The notes below the pieces were generated by a model. It ran no database searches. It was not told where the DNA came from and saw only the letters and a program-made list of their open reading frames with translations. A stretch of 36,133 bases of DNA from a virus, in the IMG/VR virus record IMGVR_UViG_3300006128_000644, positions 1-36,133 of that record. One strand, 5' to 3'. Each line of letters starts with the position of its first letter. Positions within the stretch are counted from its first letter, which is position 1. The translations under genes were made by a program, and so were the position numbers. Positions 6,787-16,215 of this stretch are shown here, one piece after another.

Positions 6787-7139
6787 TGTTTTACGACTAG
6801 AACTTCCTGTGTGATTCCATTGATAACAACAAGTTGCTTAGTATAAACAACACCATTGATTACTACATCATTAGGACCTAAAATGATTCGTTGTGGTTGA
6901 TATGGAGTAACTGTAACTGGTGCAGGTACTTGCTCAACAACTACTGGAGGATAGTAATATGGACGAGCCAACTCTGCTCCAATTACTCCACCAATCAATG
7001 CTGGTGCTACCCAACCACAGCATCCACCGCGATAATGTTCACGTTGAGGATATCCTCGTCCCCAACCATGTTCCTCATGAGCCTGTGCTGTTGATACACT
7101 TGCTAATACGATTAAACTTGCTAATAGAAACTTATTCAT
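6783..7139 (-). CDS. exported glycine-rich protein
   Basis: I choose ATG 7139 and not the longer frame at 7193, because AAGGAG sits at the right distance and the protein then begins with a clean signal peptide, MNKFLLASLIVLASVSTAQA, with cleavage before HEEHG. The mature ~98 residues hold a His/Gly/Tyr-rich start, a glycine-zipper-like hydrophobic stretch (APALIGGVIGAELA), a Pro/Val region (PPVVVEQVP) and a beta-rich C-terminus. It is probably periplasmic or outer-membrane associated. Its first residues closely match those of the next upstream gene, and SD plus start regions are alike, pointing to a shared origin. Function unknown. Confidence 0.75.
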   Translation of the reverse strand: MNKFLLASLIVLASVSTAQAHEEHGWGRGYPQREHYRGGCCGWVAPALIGGVIGAELARPYYYPPVVVEQVPAPVTVTPYQPQRIILGPNDVVINGVVYTKQLVVINGITQEVLVVKQ

Positions 7140-7149
7140 AATAATCTCC

Positions 7150-7560
7150 TTACTGTGGAAAATCTTGCGTGAAAAACTTACCATGATATTCAAATGTCAC
7201 TACTGTGCCTTGTTGCATTTGAACCGGTACTAAACGACATACTTCACGTACTTCTGGCTTAGCACCTTCTTTACCAACTTCATTGCCTACAGCACCACCG
7301 ACCAATGCACCAACAACTCCACCAACTAGTCGGTCTTTGCTGTTGCCACCAATTGTGCTACCAATTGCGCCACCGGCTAGTGCTCCGATTGTAGTGTCAC
7401 CACGACTGTTATCACGTACAACTTCACGCAATTCACATTGCTTTTGTTGCCCAACTACCCATCGAGGTCTAACACCGATAACTGTTGCTACATCTGCTGT
7501 TTGAGCAAATGCAGGAACTGCTAATAATGCTAATAATGAACCTAAAATAAACTTATTCAT
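7150..7560 (-). CDS. glycine-zipper 2TM surface-antigen-like protein
   Basis: Starting at ATG 7560 (AAGGGAG nine nt upstream; ATG 7566 is too close to that site) the product is 136 residues. A signal peptide ends LAVPAFAQ. Residues ~55-95 form a glycine zipper (TIGALAGGAIGSTIGG, LVGGVVGALVGGAVGNEVG), the pattern of the 17-kDa rickettsial antigen/SlyB-like 2TM domain. A conserved pair of Cys (KQCEL, EVCRL) flanks the zipper, and the end is beta-rich. Such proteins sit in the outer membrane or periplasm of proteobacteria and are usually host genes, so this may be a host-derived envelope gene. It is 10 nt upstream of the next exported-protein gene. Confidence 0.85.
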   Translation of the reverse strand: MNKFILGSLLALLAVPAFAQTADVATVIGVRPRWVVGQQKQCELREVVRDNSRGDTTIGALAGGAIGSTIGGNSKDRLVGGVVGALVGGAVGNEVGKEGAKPEVREVCRLVPVQMQQGTVVTFEYHGKFFTQDFPQ

Positions 7561-7575
7561 AATCATCTCCCTTAC

Positions 7576-8862
7576 TTATTTAACATCAAACAATTCGTCA
7601 AATGTGCTTGCTTTTGGATAATCAACTGAACCTTTACGAAACACCCATATGGGTTCAACAAAAATGCTGTTTTTATCAGCGTTAACAATCGCATGTGGCC
7701 TTGCTTGCATACGCATACCAATCTTACCAAGATAGTTACTGTTTGGATAAGTCAATATGTCATCAACCATATCGTCACATAGGTTTAAACGCTTGCCATT
7801 ATTTATACGTGGTTCGATAATGTTTAGCATCATATAACCCTCTGGCTTAATTGTGTCCCAGACCATACGATTGACTTTGAAAAAGAAATTGTTTTTCCAA
7901 CTCTCAAAGTCAGGGTATCTAGACCAAGACTGCTCATTAGATTTGACAGTTGACACACCATATCGTTCAGTCTCATAATATGGGGGACTGGTAAAATAGA
8001 AGTCAAAAGTATTAACATACTGTGTCCAATCTACGTCTTCGCTAGGCAAATTATAAATCTCTACTACTTTAACGCCCTGACACTTAAAATAGTTGACAGA
8101 CTCCGTTAAAATGGGCACATTTCCTAACAATCGTTCGTACTCTAGGCACTGTTGTTTATATGTCTCAAACACTTCAGGATTTGGGTCACAACCAACATAA
8201 CGTTCTGTAGATTTTGTCGCATAGAACCCTGCTAGTCTATCGCCCCAACCACAACTTGTATCTAATACATTTACAGCATTGTGCTTTTCATAAAGGGCTT
8301 TTGCAACACTGGGTCTAAACTGTGTTGCTGTATATGTGCCAATGCGAAATGCACTACGGAATGTTGCATCACACACATCATCTTTGCCTAATGCACCTTT
8401 ACGCCAAAAGTGCCAGTTCATTTTTTCTAGTTTAGTCTTGTCGTGCCAAATATCCCATGGACTGTCAACAAGATTGCTACCACAACGCATACGATTTTCT
8501 TGCTGAAAGTAATTGCTTACAGTATTATATGCGTGCGATTTATCGATAACTCCCAATGGGTTATCTGAATACTTGTACTTGTAATCTACTTTTTCTAGTA
8601 CAGTATTAAAATCTTTGTATTCACCCATCATTGATGTATTACAAAAACGTGTGAACAAGTTTTCAAATTCAGTCTTTGTAAATTGCTTACTGGGGAATGG
8701 AATGTTATTGCTTGTAATGTAATCAGCCAATGCTACTCTTACATCATCTTTGTTGTTTTGTGCTATAAACAACAACCACTGGTCATTGGGGATATATGGG
8801 ATACCCCTAGCATCAGAATTATTTTTAAAATATTGATTTAGCATTAGAGATTGAGTATACAT
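7576..8862 (-). CDS. DNA methyltransferase-like protein (TSPPYY motif)
   Basis: The start is set at ATG 8862 because AAGG lies six nt upstream and the longer frame would overlap the preceding gene by 68 nt. The product is 428 residues. The SAM-binding motif VLDTSCGWGD lies at ~199-208, the acidic strand motif YVGCDPNPE at ~222, and TSPPYY at ~291-296, the SPPY-type catalytic motif IV of N4-cytosine or N6-adenine DNA methyltransferases. About 190 N-terminal residues have no motif I recognise and could read a target or substrate. Similar enzymes occur in aquatic phages and large viruses. DNA is the likeliest substrate, but its place among surface-modification genes leaves small-molecule methylation open. 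Confidence 0.8.
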   Translation of the reverse strand: MYTQSLMLNQYFKNNSDARGIPYIPNDQWLLFIAQNNKDDVRVALADYITSNNIPFPSKQFTKTEFENLFTRFCNTSMMGEYKDFNTVLEKVDYKYKYSDNPLGVIDKSHAYNTVSNYFQQENRMRCGSNLVDSPWDIWHDKTKLEKMNWHFWRKGALGKDDVCDATFRSAFRIGTYTATQFRPSVAKALYEKHNAVNVLDTSCGWGDRLAGFYATKSTERYVGCDPNPEVFETYKQQCLEYERLLGNVPILTESVNYFKCQGVKVVEIYNLPSEDVDWTQYVNTFDFYFTSPPYYETERYGVSTVKSNEQSWSRYPDFESWKNNFFFKVNRMVWDTIKPEGYMMLNIIEPRINNGKRLNLCDDMVDDILTYPNSNYLGKIGMRMQARPHAIVNADKNSIFVEPIWVFRKGSVDYPKASTFDELFDVK

Positions 8863-8893
8863 CAACCTTGACCAAATTGCAAGAGAAAAGGAT

Positions 8894-10045
8894 TTAATAT
8901 TTTTCCAAAATCTCGTAGACTTCGGGCCATTCTTTAGCAAAAGTAATTGGGTTAATTTCATTATCAGTTTTCTTTATATATTCTTTAAATATATCCAAAT
9001 GTTGTAAATCCATTTCATCCATTGTGTCTACCAATGACTGTCGTGTGTTGATTACAAAGTCTTTGGTTCGCTGATTAATGTAGTCACCGTGCTTTTCCAT
9101 CAATAAATCAAACTCTTGTATTGCTAACTCTTTGATTTCTTTTGGAAAAGTGTATATAGAAAACTGTTTTGGTCCCAACAGTAAAGACGGGAAACTAAAA
9201 TTATTAACTGGGTTGGGATCGACACTAAACAACCAATCAAATGTTTCTACTAATGAGAACGCACTTTGGATACAATATGTCATGTGTATCCCCAAGTTAC
9301 TTTCAGGATTTAAGTTCTTATGTAAATTTTTATAATTTTCGCTAGTAAGTTCCCATTTGGCATTGCGTCTGATGTATTCAAATTTATTGCCTGTTGCCTC
9401 TAAACTAACTAGCCAAGAGGTTCTACGGTTAAGTAATTTTTGATATACAGGAAGTGTTTCAATGTTTTCAATTGAAAGATTAGTAACTACACCTCCGTGT
9501 ATTCTTCTTGGCATCAAATCAATCAAGTCAACGTTTTCTTTTAATAACAGTGGCTCACCACCTAAAAAGTTAACAACTTGCATATCACTATTCTCACGCA
9601 AGAATTCTAATACATCTTCTTGCCAAGATGTTTCAGATACTTTATAGTTCTTACCTTCCCATTGTGCGAATGCACTACTCCATTCGCTGTTACAATATCC
9701 ACAACGTAAATGACAAGTGTTTCTCCAACGAACATCTAACTGTCTTGCTACAAATTTTGTTGTATCAAATTTGGTAAAGTCTTGTGTAAAACTTTCACGC
9801 AAACTTCTACCAGACTTTTGTTCAGACTCCATACAGTTGGTACAATAATCACTGTGACCTTTTGTAAGTATGTCATCTTGCACACGCTTAACAGGACCGT
9901 CAATAAGTTCCTGTAGTGTGTTTTTATTTAAATTACCAATTGAGCCTTTTTGTCCTGCACAACAAAATCTAAAGTCTCCGTCAGGATTAATAAACACACC
10001 TTCCCATGGCGCGCTACATTTAAAGTCTGGAATGATTTCAATCAT
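8894..10045 (-). CDS. radical SAM protein with N-terminal twitch-like Cys region
   Basis: The product is 383 residues. Cys10, Cys28-Cys29 and C68-x2-C71 form an N-terminal auxiliary-cluster (twitch/SPASM-like) region placed before the core. The radical SAM motif C111-x3-C115-x2-C118 (CHLRCGYC) follows, with NFLGGEPLL as the GGE SAM-binding motif. These enzymes cleave SAM to a 5'-deoxyadenosyl radical and modify peptides or small molecules. It shares layout with the genes at 32036, 33569 and 34801 but is more distant. It overlaps the giant repeat gene by ATGA (10042-10045), so the two are translated together, and precedes the methyltransferase by 31 nt. Confidence 0.88.
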   Translation of the reverse strand: MIEIIPDFKCSAPWEGVFINPDGDFRFCCAGQKGSIGNLNKNTLQELIDGPVKRVQDDILTKGHSDYCTNCMESEQKSGRSLRESFTQDFTKFDTTKFVARQLDVRWRNTCHLRCGYCNSEWSSAFAQWEGKNYKVSETSWQEDVLEFLRENSDMQVVNFLGGEPLLLKENVDLIDLMPRRIHGGVVTNLSIENIETLPVYQKLLNRRTSWLVSLEATGNKFEYIRRNAKWELTSENYKNLHKNLNPESNLGIHMTYCIQSAFSLVETFDWLFSVDPNPVNNFSFPSLLLGPKQFSIYTFPKEIKELAIQEFDLLMEKHGDYINQRTKDFVINTRQSLVDTMDEMDLQHLDIFKEYIKKTDNEINPITFAKEWPEVYEILEKY

Positions 10046-13000
10046 GACATGTCAAACATGTTGCGTAACCATGCCCACTCATAACTGAGTTTGATCTTGT
10101 CAAAGTCTCCGTTTACTTCATCATAGTATTCATCTGCATCAACTGCACCCTTGATACTATATTGTGCAAAGTCACCTTCTGCTTTGTTCAACCAAGCATG
10201 TAAACGTTCACGTGCGATATCACTATCTTCTGCACGTAGTTTTAATACTTCACGGAACGCAGTACGCCATGTGCTAAATGCATCTGTGTTATATACTGCT
10301 GTACCAGACAACAATTGCACAACTTCATGCGGGTCGTCTAATGTAAAGTCAAGACCTTTACCCTCGTTAGCAAGTGTAAGTTTCTTGTTATATGCAATCA
10401 TGGCTTGGTGACCATAAACTAGACCATTCACAGGATTCTTTGCTTGGAAAATATAATGCTTTGGAATTTGCATTCTATCTGGTTGCCAGTTCCAATCAAA
10501 CTTTGCTGATACTTTTAGTTTAGCAAAGACTGTGAATGCCCAAGGTGTTTCACTGGCTTCAACTGCGGCATGATATGCGGCAGCACGACCATTAACACCA
10601 TCAACTCTTACTACACGGTTTTTAATACCCTTAGTCACCTTCAGTAAATGTTCGTAGTTCTCGTCAGCGCCGGTTTCACCATTGCTTAGGAAGACTATAT
10701 CCAGTGGCTTGCTCATAGCAAGTTTAGTTGATTTCTTAATATACGGATAATCGTATAATTCGGTTTTTACGTGGTCTTTTACGTCACGTGGCACAATGAT
10801 ACGTGATGCACCTGTGCTTGTAACCATGATTGTCTTAGTTTCAGGGCTCCACAAGTTCATTGGTTCAGTATCAATGACATCAATATTCTTGTTATCTTCT
10901 GTCATCAATACAGCATATGGGTATCCTTCAATACGTTTTGCCGCATCAACAAGTGTATCATCACTTGTTACAATGATTGGCTCAGGCATTCTAGGTACAC
11001 GCAATGACGCATTGTAGTTAACCTTGTTGTATTCTTCCAGTGAATCAATCTCTTTTATTAATTCTTTTGCTTTGTTAACATCTAAGAAGAATGTGTCACC
11101 AAACTTTTGTTTACCACTAGGGAACACATGCAACTGTTCACGTGCAAATGGATCGCAAACATAACTAAAGTCAAAGTTTGTGTAATCGCAAATACTACTG
11201 CACAACCAAATATAGTTTTCACGTTTGTCTGGCTGTTTACTCAATACAGTTCTAATTGTGTTCAAGTAACTTGTATCATACTTAACAACACTAACAGATT
11301 TGTCACCTGCCTTTTGTTGTAACAATTCAATAACATTATTGATATTGCCATGATCAATCAATACAATGTCATATAAACATTGTGTGGCTACTGCTCTGTT
11401 AGTCTTAACAAAGTTTAAGTTACTCAAGTGTTCAATGATCTTAATGTATTTGGTATCATTGCTAAACGTTTCACGATTGACCATGAATGTGGTTCCCCAA
11501 TGACTCCATTGAGTACCAAATACATGAACCATTTTCATCTGCCAAGGGTTAGGATAGTATTCAAAGTCAAAGTTACTGTAATCTAACTCACTATTCAATA
11601 TCCATAATATGGGAGTGGTTGCACGATTAGTACAACGATTGATTGTGTCTACCCAACTGTTTAGATAACGTGTCTTTTGAATGTGCGGGAACTTGGCTTT
11701 GAGTAATTCAAAACGTGCTGATGATTCTTTATTGCCTTTGTCAACGTAGAACATGTCTGGCTTTTTAAACAGTTTAGCCAATGACTTATCATCAATTGCA
11801 GTCTCCTCAATAAATTTGAAATCTGTTTTGCCTTTCAAATAAGACTTTGCATTAACAAAGTATGTCTGCGTAACTTCACTATCAGGTGAACCGAACACGT
11901 TAACGTAATCAGATTCCCAAGCAATGTTGATAACTTCAGGTCTCCATGCAAAATCAAATGTAGAATAGTCAATGTTTTTTTGCATCGCCCAAAAGATTTC
12001 GTCAGGATGTTTCTTTACTAAATCTTCAAGTGTTGTATCAATAAAGTATTGACCAATCTTTACTTCAACTAATGTTGCAGGATCAACTTCAATACGATCT
12101 AAGTATACAATCTCTCCGTTATTACCTGGTGTAAGATATCTTGGGCCATCTTTCTCATCTAAAATTGTACCAAACTGATAGATATAAGGTGGCGCTAGTG
12201 GATGAGGTACCCATGAAAAATCAAATGTTGATACATCTACATTTTCAGGAATCAACCAATTCTTTTTACTAGGCACTAACGGTGCTTTAATGTCTTCAAT
12301 ATATTTTACTTCAGTTGCACCTGGAGTTTTGTATTTAGGACCTCCTCGATTTTGCCACACTGTTGCAAACTCATAGATATAAGGTGGTGAATGTGGGTCT
12401 GGATGCCAACTAAAGTCAAACTTAGATATATCAACGTTGTCGGGAATATCCCACAAACTCATATCAGGAGTTAACTTAGCAAATACATTATTAATATATT
12501 TTTTATCTGTTGAATTAATTACACGATACTCAAGTGTAGGTTCACGCTCTGCACTATGCCATTCGTTACCAAATACATAGGTGTATGCAGGTTCAGTATC
12601 ATCTGGATGCCAACTATAATCAAACTCTTTAATGTTAAAGCCAGGCAGCACAACAAAGTTATCTTTGTTTGGCAAACGCTTTGCTTTAATAATACGTGTG
12701 TCTACGTATTTTACTGGGCTATCAGCAGTGGTGCCTGGCGTAATATATTTTGGTCCACCTGTCTTTTGCCATTGAGTACCAAACTGATAAATGAAAGGAT
12801 CATCTTCTGCATATGGATGCCAACTAAAGTCAAATGAACTTACGTCAATCTGTGTAGCATCATATTCCCAGTTTTTTGTACTAGGAAGAACTCTTGCTGT
12901 TTGACATTCTTCATATTTCTTTATAGTTGCATTAGGCACCACATACACGGGTCCGCCTGTCAATGCCCACTGCGTGGGGAATTGATACGTGTAAGGTGGT

Positions 13001-16000
13001 GCAGTATCGTCAGGGTGCCAACTAAAATCAAAACCATCAACATCAATATTGTCTGGTACTACCCAGTTTTTCATATTAGGTAGTTTCTTTGCTTTGGGTT
13101 CAGAAACATACTTGACTTCAGTTGCACCGTATACTTTGTATTGTGGTCCACCTGTTTTTTGCCATTGAGTTGCAAACTCATAGATATAAGGAGGATCCTT
13201 AGGATGTGGATGCCAACTAAAATCAAATTCAGTTGTATCTATACCTTTAGGTATAATCCAGTTATCAGTATTAGGTGCTAACTTAGCAACAACATCTGAC
13301 ACATATTTGAATTTCTTAGCACCTTCAACGCAATACTCTACTGTAGGCATTTCTTCTGCAGGATATTGTGTATTACCGAATTGGTAAATAAAAGGATCAT
13401 CTGTATCATCTGGATGCCAACTAAAATCAAAACTTGACATATCAATATCATATATCATATTCCAGTGGTTCATTGATGGCAAACGTTTTGCTTTAATAAT
13501 ACGTGTGTCAATATATTTTACAGGACTGTTTTTATGACAGCCTGGTGTAATATATTTTGGACCACCAGTCTTTTGCCATTGTGTACCAAAGATATAGATA
13601 TAAGGTTGATCTTCTACATAGGGATGCCAACTAAAATCAAAACTGTTTTCATCAATTAAATTACTATCGTATTGCCAATTCGTTTTATCAGGCAATGCAC
13701 GTGCAGTTTGATCTTCTACATATTTGATTTCTGTTGCCCCAGGTACAGTATATACAGGACCACCACTTAATGCCCACTGAGTTGCAAAGTTATAAATGTA
13801 TGGTGGACTTGTCGCATCTGGATGCCAACTAAAATCAAAATCAGTAATATCAATGTTAGTAGGTACAGTCCAGTTTTCTTCGGAAGGCAATCTTTTAACT
13901 TTGCATGTGTCAATATACTTTGTTTCAGTTGCACCTTCTACAATATATTTAGGACCGCCAGTCTTCTGCCACTGAGTTGCAAACTCATAGATATAGGGTG
14001 GGTCTTTGGGATTAGGCTTCCAACTAAAATCAAATCCTGTAGTATCAACGTTGTCGGGGATTTCCCAGTTAGTTCTATCTTGCCCTAGTGTAGCAATGAT
14101 ATCACTAACATACTTAACTTGTTTTGCCTTAGGAACACTATACTCTACTGTTGGCATAATCTCTGCTGGATACAAGTTATTACCAAACTGATAAATGTAA
14201 GGTTCTTCTGTTTCGTCAGGATGCCAACTATAATCAAAATCAATTATAACTAAGTTATCAAGTACAGCCCAGTTCTTTTGATTAGGTAAACGCTTTGCTT
14301 TTAATACACGTGTGTCTACATAACTAACTGGACTGTTCTTATGTACTCCAGGTGTAATATATCTTGGTCCACCTGTTTTTTGCCACTGTGTACCAAACTG
14401 ATAGATATAGGGTTCGTCTTCAGCATACGGATGCCAACTAAAATCAAAACTGTTTTCGTCAATCAACGTTGGATCAAAATCCCAATTATCTTTATTAGGA
14501 ATTGCCTTTGCCGATTGATCATCTACGTATTTTACTTCTGTTGCATTAGGAACAGTATATGTTGGTCCACCGCTTAATGCCCATTGCGTAGGGAAGTTAT
14601 AGATATAAGGAGGACTTGTTGCATCTGGATGCCAACTAAAGTCAAAGTTGCTAACATCAACATTCTTAGGAATAGTCCAGTTAGTCATATCAACTAACTT
14701 TTTAGCCTTTTGAAAGTCCATGTACTTTGTTTCAGTTGCACCCTCTACTACATAGCGAGGTCCACCTGTCTTTTGCCACTGCGTAGCAAATTCATAAATA
14801 TAAGGAGGATCATTAGGATTAGGTTCCCAACTAAAATCAAAGCCTGTTGTGTCAACATTGTCAGGAATAATCCAATTATCCATACAGAATTTACGAATAG
14901 CACGTTCATCCATGTATTGATATTCTGTTGCACCTTCAACTACATATTGAATACTAATCTTATCTTCTGCTTTGTTCCATTGATTGCCCCATGCATAGAT
15001 ATAAGGAGGCGCAGTTGGATTAGGTACCCAACTATAATCAATGCCATCGCTGTTTTCTAAAAATTCAAAGTTTTGCTTTTGTGGTAATAACTTTGTGTTA
15101 CTTGGCATGTGCTTTTCATCTGTAGCACCTTCCATCTTATAGATAAGTGTAGGCATGATAGTACTATCATACTGGTCATTGCCAAACACATAATTTAAAT
15201 TAGGTTCACGTGGATCAGGTCTCCATGTAAAATCAAATGTAGATTTATCTATAGGTAAAATGATATCCCACTTGTCCCATTGTGGTAGCACATCTATAGT
15301 ATCACCCATGTATTTTATTTCTGTAGCACCATCACACACATACTGCAACGTAGGTGTTATTTCAGCAGGTTCGTATTTATTGCCCCATGTATAAATGTAA
15401 GCCGGCTCACGTGGGTCGGGTCTCCATGTAAAATCAAATTTTGTTTTATCTACTTCTTTTAAAAGCGCCCACTTGTCCCATTCAGGTAATACTTCTAATT
15501 TTTCAGGCATGTACTTTTTATCAGTTGCGCCTGGTACATGATATTCAACAGTGGGTTTTAATGTACCATCAATATGTTTGTTACCCCATACGTAAATGTA
15601 TGGCGGATCCAATGGATTAGGTCTCCATGTAAAGTCAAATTTATTAGGATCAGGCTGTTGATAGAATACCCATTTATCTCTTTCAATCGTAAGTTCAACT
15701 GTTGTAGCCATGTATTTGACTTCAGTTGCATTAGGTGTATGATATTCTAATACAGGTTTTAATTGTACTGGTGCAAACTTTGAACCCCAGCGATAGATAT
15801 AGGGAGGATCAGTTGGGTCTGGATGCCAACTAAAATCAAATTTGTATTCGTCTATATTATCTAATAATACCCAGTTATCATTCTTTTCGTTTTTTCTAAC
15901 AACAGGGTCTACATCACTGCGATATATGATAACTTCACCTGGTTCTTTGGGGCATAACCATGTGCCACTGTCTTTTTGATGTTGGCTGGGCCAGACATTG

Positions 16001-16203
16001 TTATGTTCTTCTGCCCACACTTCTTCATCAGGTAAGAATTCAAAATCAAAATCCCAGTCGAATCCTCGATAGTCACAGAATTCATTGATGATCCAAAAGT
16101 GTTCGGTTGTACACTTTTCTCTTGCATCTTCTAATGATTCTGCAAATCTTTCTCTGGGGTGAACGTTTGGTTTATTTCCGTAATAGAATACATCTCTAAG
16201 CAT
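10042..16203 (-). CDS. giant FDFSWHP-repeat protein (2053 aa)
   Basis: About 22 units of ~60-75 residues follow the pattern FDFSWHPxxxxPPYIYxF(A/G)TQW, then GGPxYxxxGATExKY, then a Lys-rich link to NWxxPxNID. More divergent copies lie near the N-terminus (FDFEFLPDEE) and in the last 500 residues (FDFEYYP, FDFSYVCDP, FDWNWQP). Four successive unit types form a super-repeat of 266-269 residues. The C-terminal ~280 residues (DIVFLSNGETGADENY, GRAAAYHAAVEASETPWAFTVF) resemble a GT-A glycosyltransferase core without a clear DxD. No signal peptide or membrane segment is seen. The N-terminal ATG follows CTTAAATA by 4 nt. Function unknown; a scaffold or sugar-binding enzyme is possible. Confidence 0.85.
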   Translation of the reverse strand: MLRDVFYYGNKPNVHPRERFAESLEDAREKCTTEHFWIINEFCDYRGFDWDFDFEFLPDEEVWAEEHNNVWPSQHQKDSGTWLCPKEPGEVIIYRSDVDPVVRKNEKNDNWVLLDNIDEYKFDFSWHPDPTDPPYIYRWGSKFAPVQLKPVLEYHTPNATEVKYMATTVELTIERDKWVFYQQPDPNKFDFTWRPNPLDPPYIYVWGNKHIDGTLKPTVEYHVPGATDKKYMPEKLEVLPEWDKWALLKEVDKTKFDFTWRPDPREPAYIYTWGNKYEPAEITPTLQYVCDGATEIKYMGDTIDVLPQWDKWDIILPIDKSTFDFTWRPDPREPNLNYVFGNDQYDSTIMPTLIYKMEGATDEKHMPSNTKLLPQKQNFEFLENSDGIDYSWVPNPTAPPYIYAWGNQWNKAEDKISIQYVVEGATEYQYMDERAIRKFCMDNWIIPDNVDTTGFDFSWEPNPNDPPYIYEFATQWQKTGGPRYVVEGATETKYMDFQKAKKLVDMTNWTIPKNVDVSNFDFSWHPDATSPPYIYNFPTQWALSGGPTYTVPNATEVKYVDDQSAKAIPNKDNWDFDPTLIDENSFDFSWHPYAEDEPYIYQFGTQWQKTGGPRYITPGVHKNSPVSYVDTRVLKAKRLPNQKNWAVLDNLVIIDFDYSWHPDETEEPYIYQFGNNLYPAEIMPTVEYSVPKAKQVKYVSDIIATLGQDRTNWEIPDNVDTTGFDFSWKPNPKDPPYIYEFATQWQKTGGPKYIVEGATETKYIDTCKVKRLPSEENWTVPTNIDITDFDFSWHPDATSPPYIYNFATQWALSGGPVYTVPGATEIKYVEDQTARALPDKTNWQYDSNLIDENSFDFSWHPYVEDQPYIYIFGTQWQKTGGPKYITPGCHKNSPVKYIDTRIIKAKRLPSMNHWNMIYDIDMSSFDFSWHPDDTDDPFIYQFGNTQYPAEEMPTVEYCVEGAKKFKYVSDVVAKLAPNTDNWIIPKGIDTTEFDFSWHPHPKDPPYIYEFATQWQKTGGPQYKVYGATEVKYVSEPKAKKLPNMKNWVVPDNIDVDGFDFSWHPDDTAPPYTYQFPTQWALTGGPVYVVPNATIKKYEECQTARVLPSTKNWEYDATQIDVSSFDFSWHPYAEDDPFIYQFGTQWQKTGGPKYITPGTTADSPVKYVDTRIIKAKRLPNKDNFVVLPGFNIKEFDYSWHPDDTEPAYTYVFGNEWHSAEREPTLEYRVINSTDKKYINNVFAKLTPDMSLWDIPDNVDISKFDFSWHPDPHSPPYIYEFATVWQNRGGPKYKTPGATEVKYIEDIKAPLVPSKKNWLIPENVDVSTFDFSWVPHPLAPPYIYQFGTILDEKDGPRYLTPGNNGEIVYLDRIEVDPATLVEVKIGQYFIDTTLEDLVKKHPDEIFWAMQKNIDYSTFDFAWRPEVINIAWESDYVNVFGSPDSEVTQTYFVNAKSYLKGKTDFKFIEETAIDDKSLAKLFKKPDMFYVDKGNKESSARFELLKAKFPHIQKTRYLNSWVDTINRCTNRATTPILWILNSELDYSNFDFEYYPNPWQMKMVHVFGTQWSHWGTTFMVNRETFSNDTKYIKIIEHLSNLNFVKTNRAVATQCLYDIVLIDHGNINNVIELLQQKAGDKSVSVVKYDTSYLNTIRTVLSKQPDKRENYIWLCSSICDYTNFDFSYVCDPFAREQLHVFPSGKQKFGDTFFLDVNKAKELIKEIDSLEEYNKVNYNASLRVPRMPEPIIVTSDDTLVDAAKRIEGYPYAVLMTEDNKNIDVIDTEPMNLWSPETKTIMVTSTGASRIIVPRDVKDHVKTELYDYPYIKKSTKLAMSKPLDIVFLSNGETGADENYEHLLKVTKGIKNRVVRVDGVNGRAAAYHAAVEASETPWAFTVFAKLKVSAKFDWNWQPDRMQIPKHYIFQAKNPVNGLVYGHQAMIAYNKKLTLANEGKGLDFTLDDPHEVVQLLSGTAVYNTDAFSTWRTAFREVLKLRAEDSDIARERLHAWLNKAEGDFAQYSIKGAVDADEYYDEVNGDFDKIKLSYEWAWLRNMFDMS
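12415..14845 (-). repeat. 807-bp coding super-repeat, three copies plus partial
   Basis: The conserved block complementary to TTTGATTTTAGTTGG (encoding FDFSW) recurs throughout. The unit followed by EFAT occurs with its CCAACT at 14827, 14020, 13213 and 12415, giving periods of 807, 807 and 798 bp. Each period contains the ordered types EFAT, (N/Q)F(A/P)T-QWAL, FGT-QWQK-YITPG and FGN-PTxEY. Confidence 0.85.
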
Positions 16204-16207
16204 CTTG

Positions 16208-16215
16208 TATTTAAG
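16208..16215 (-). promoter_or_regulatory. late-promoter-like box CTTAAATA
   Basis: CTTAAATA ends 4 nt before ATG 16203 and includes the stop codon of the carbamoyltransferase gene. It differs from the consensus at two positions, so it is weaker evidence than the others; no Shine-Dalgarno is present. Confidence 0.35.

Noticed and set aside
8863-8961. 33-residue N-terminal extension of the methyltransferase frame
   Set aside because: It would overlap the upstream radical SAM gene, and the ATG at 8862 has AAGG at proper distance.
12556-15060. Several plus-strand frames containing MPTKIK or similar
   Set aside because: They are the reverse complement of the FDFSWHP repeats, which explains their mutual likeness.
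10042-16203. Diversity-generating retroelement target
   Set aside because: No reverse transcriptase gene or template repeat is seen; repeats are in-frame units of one gene.
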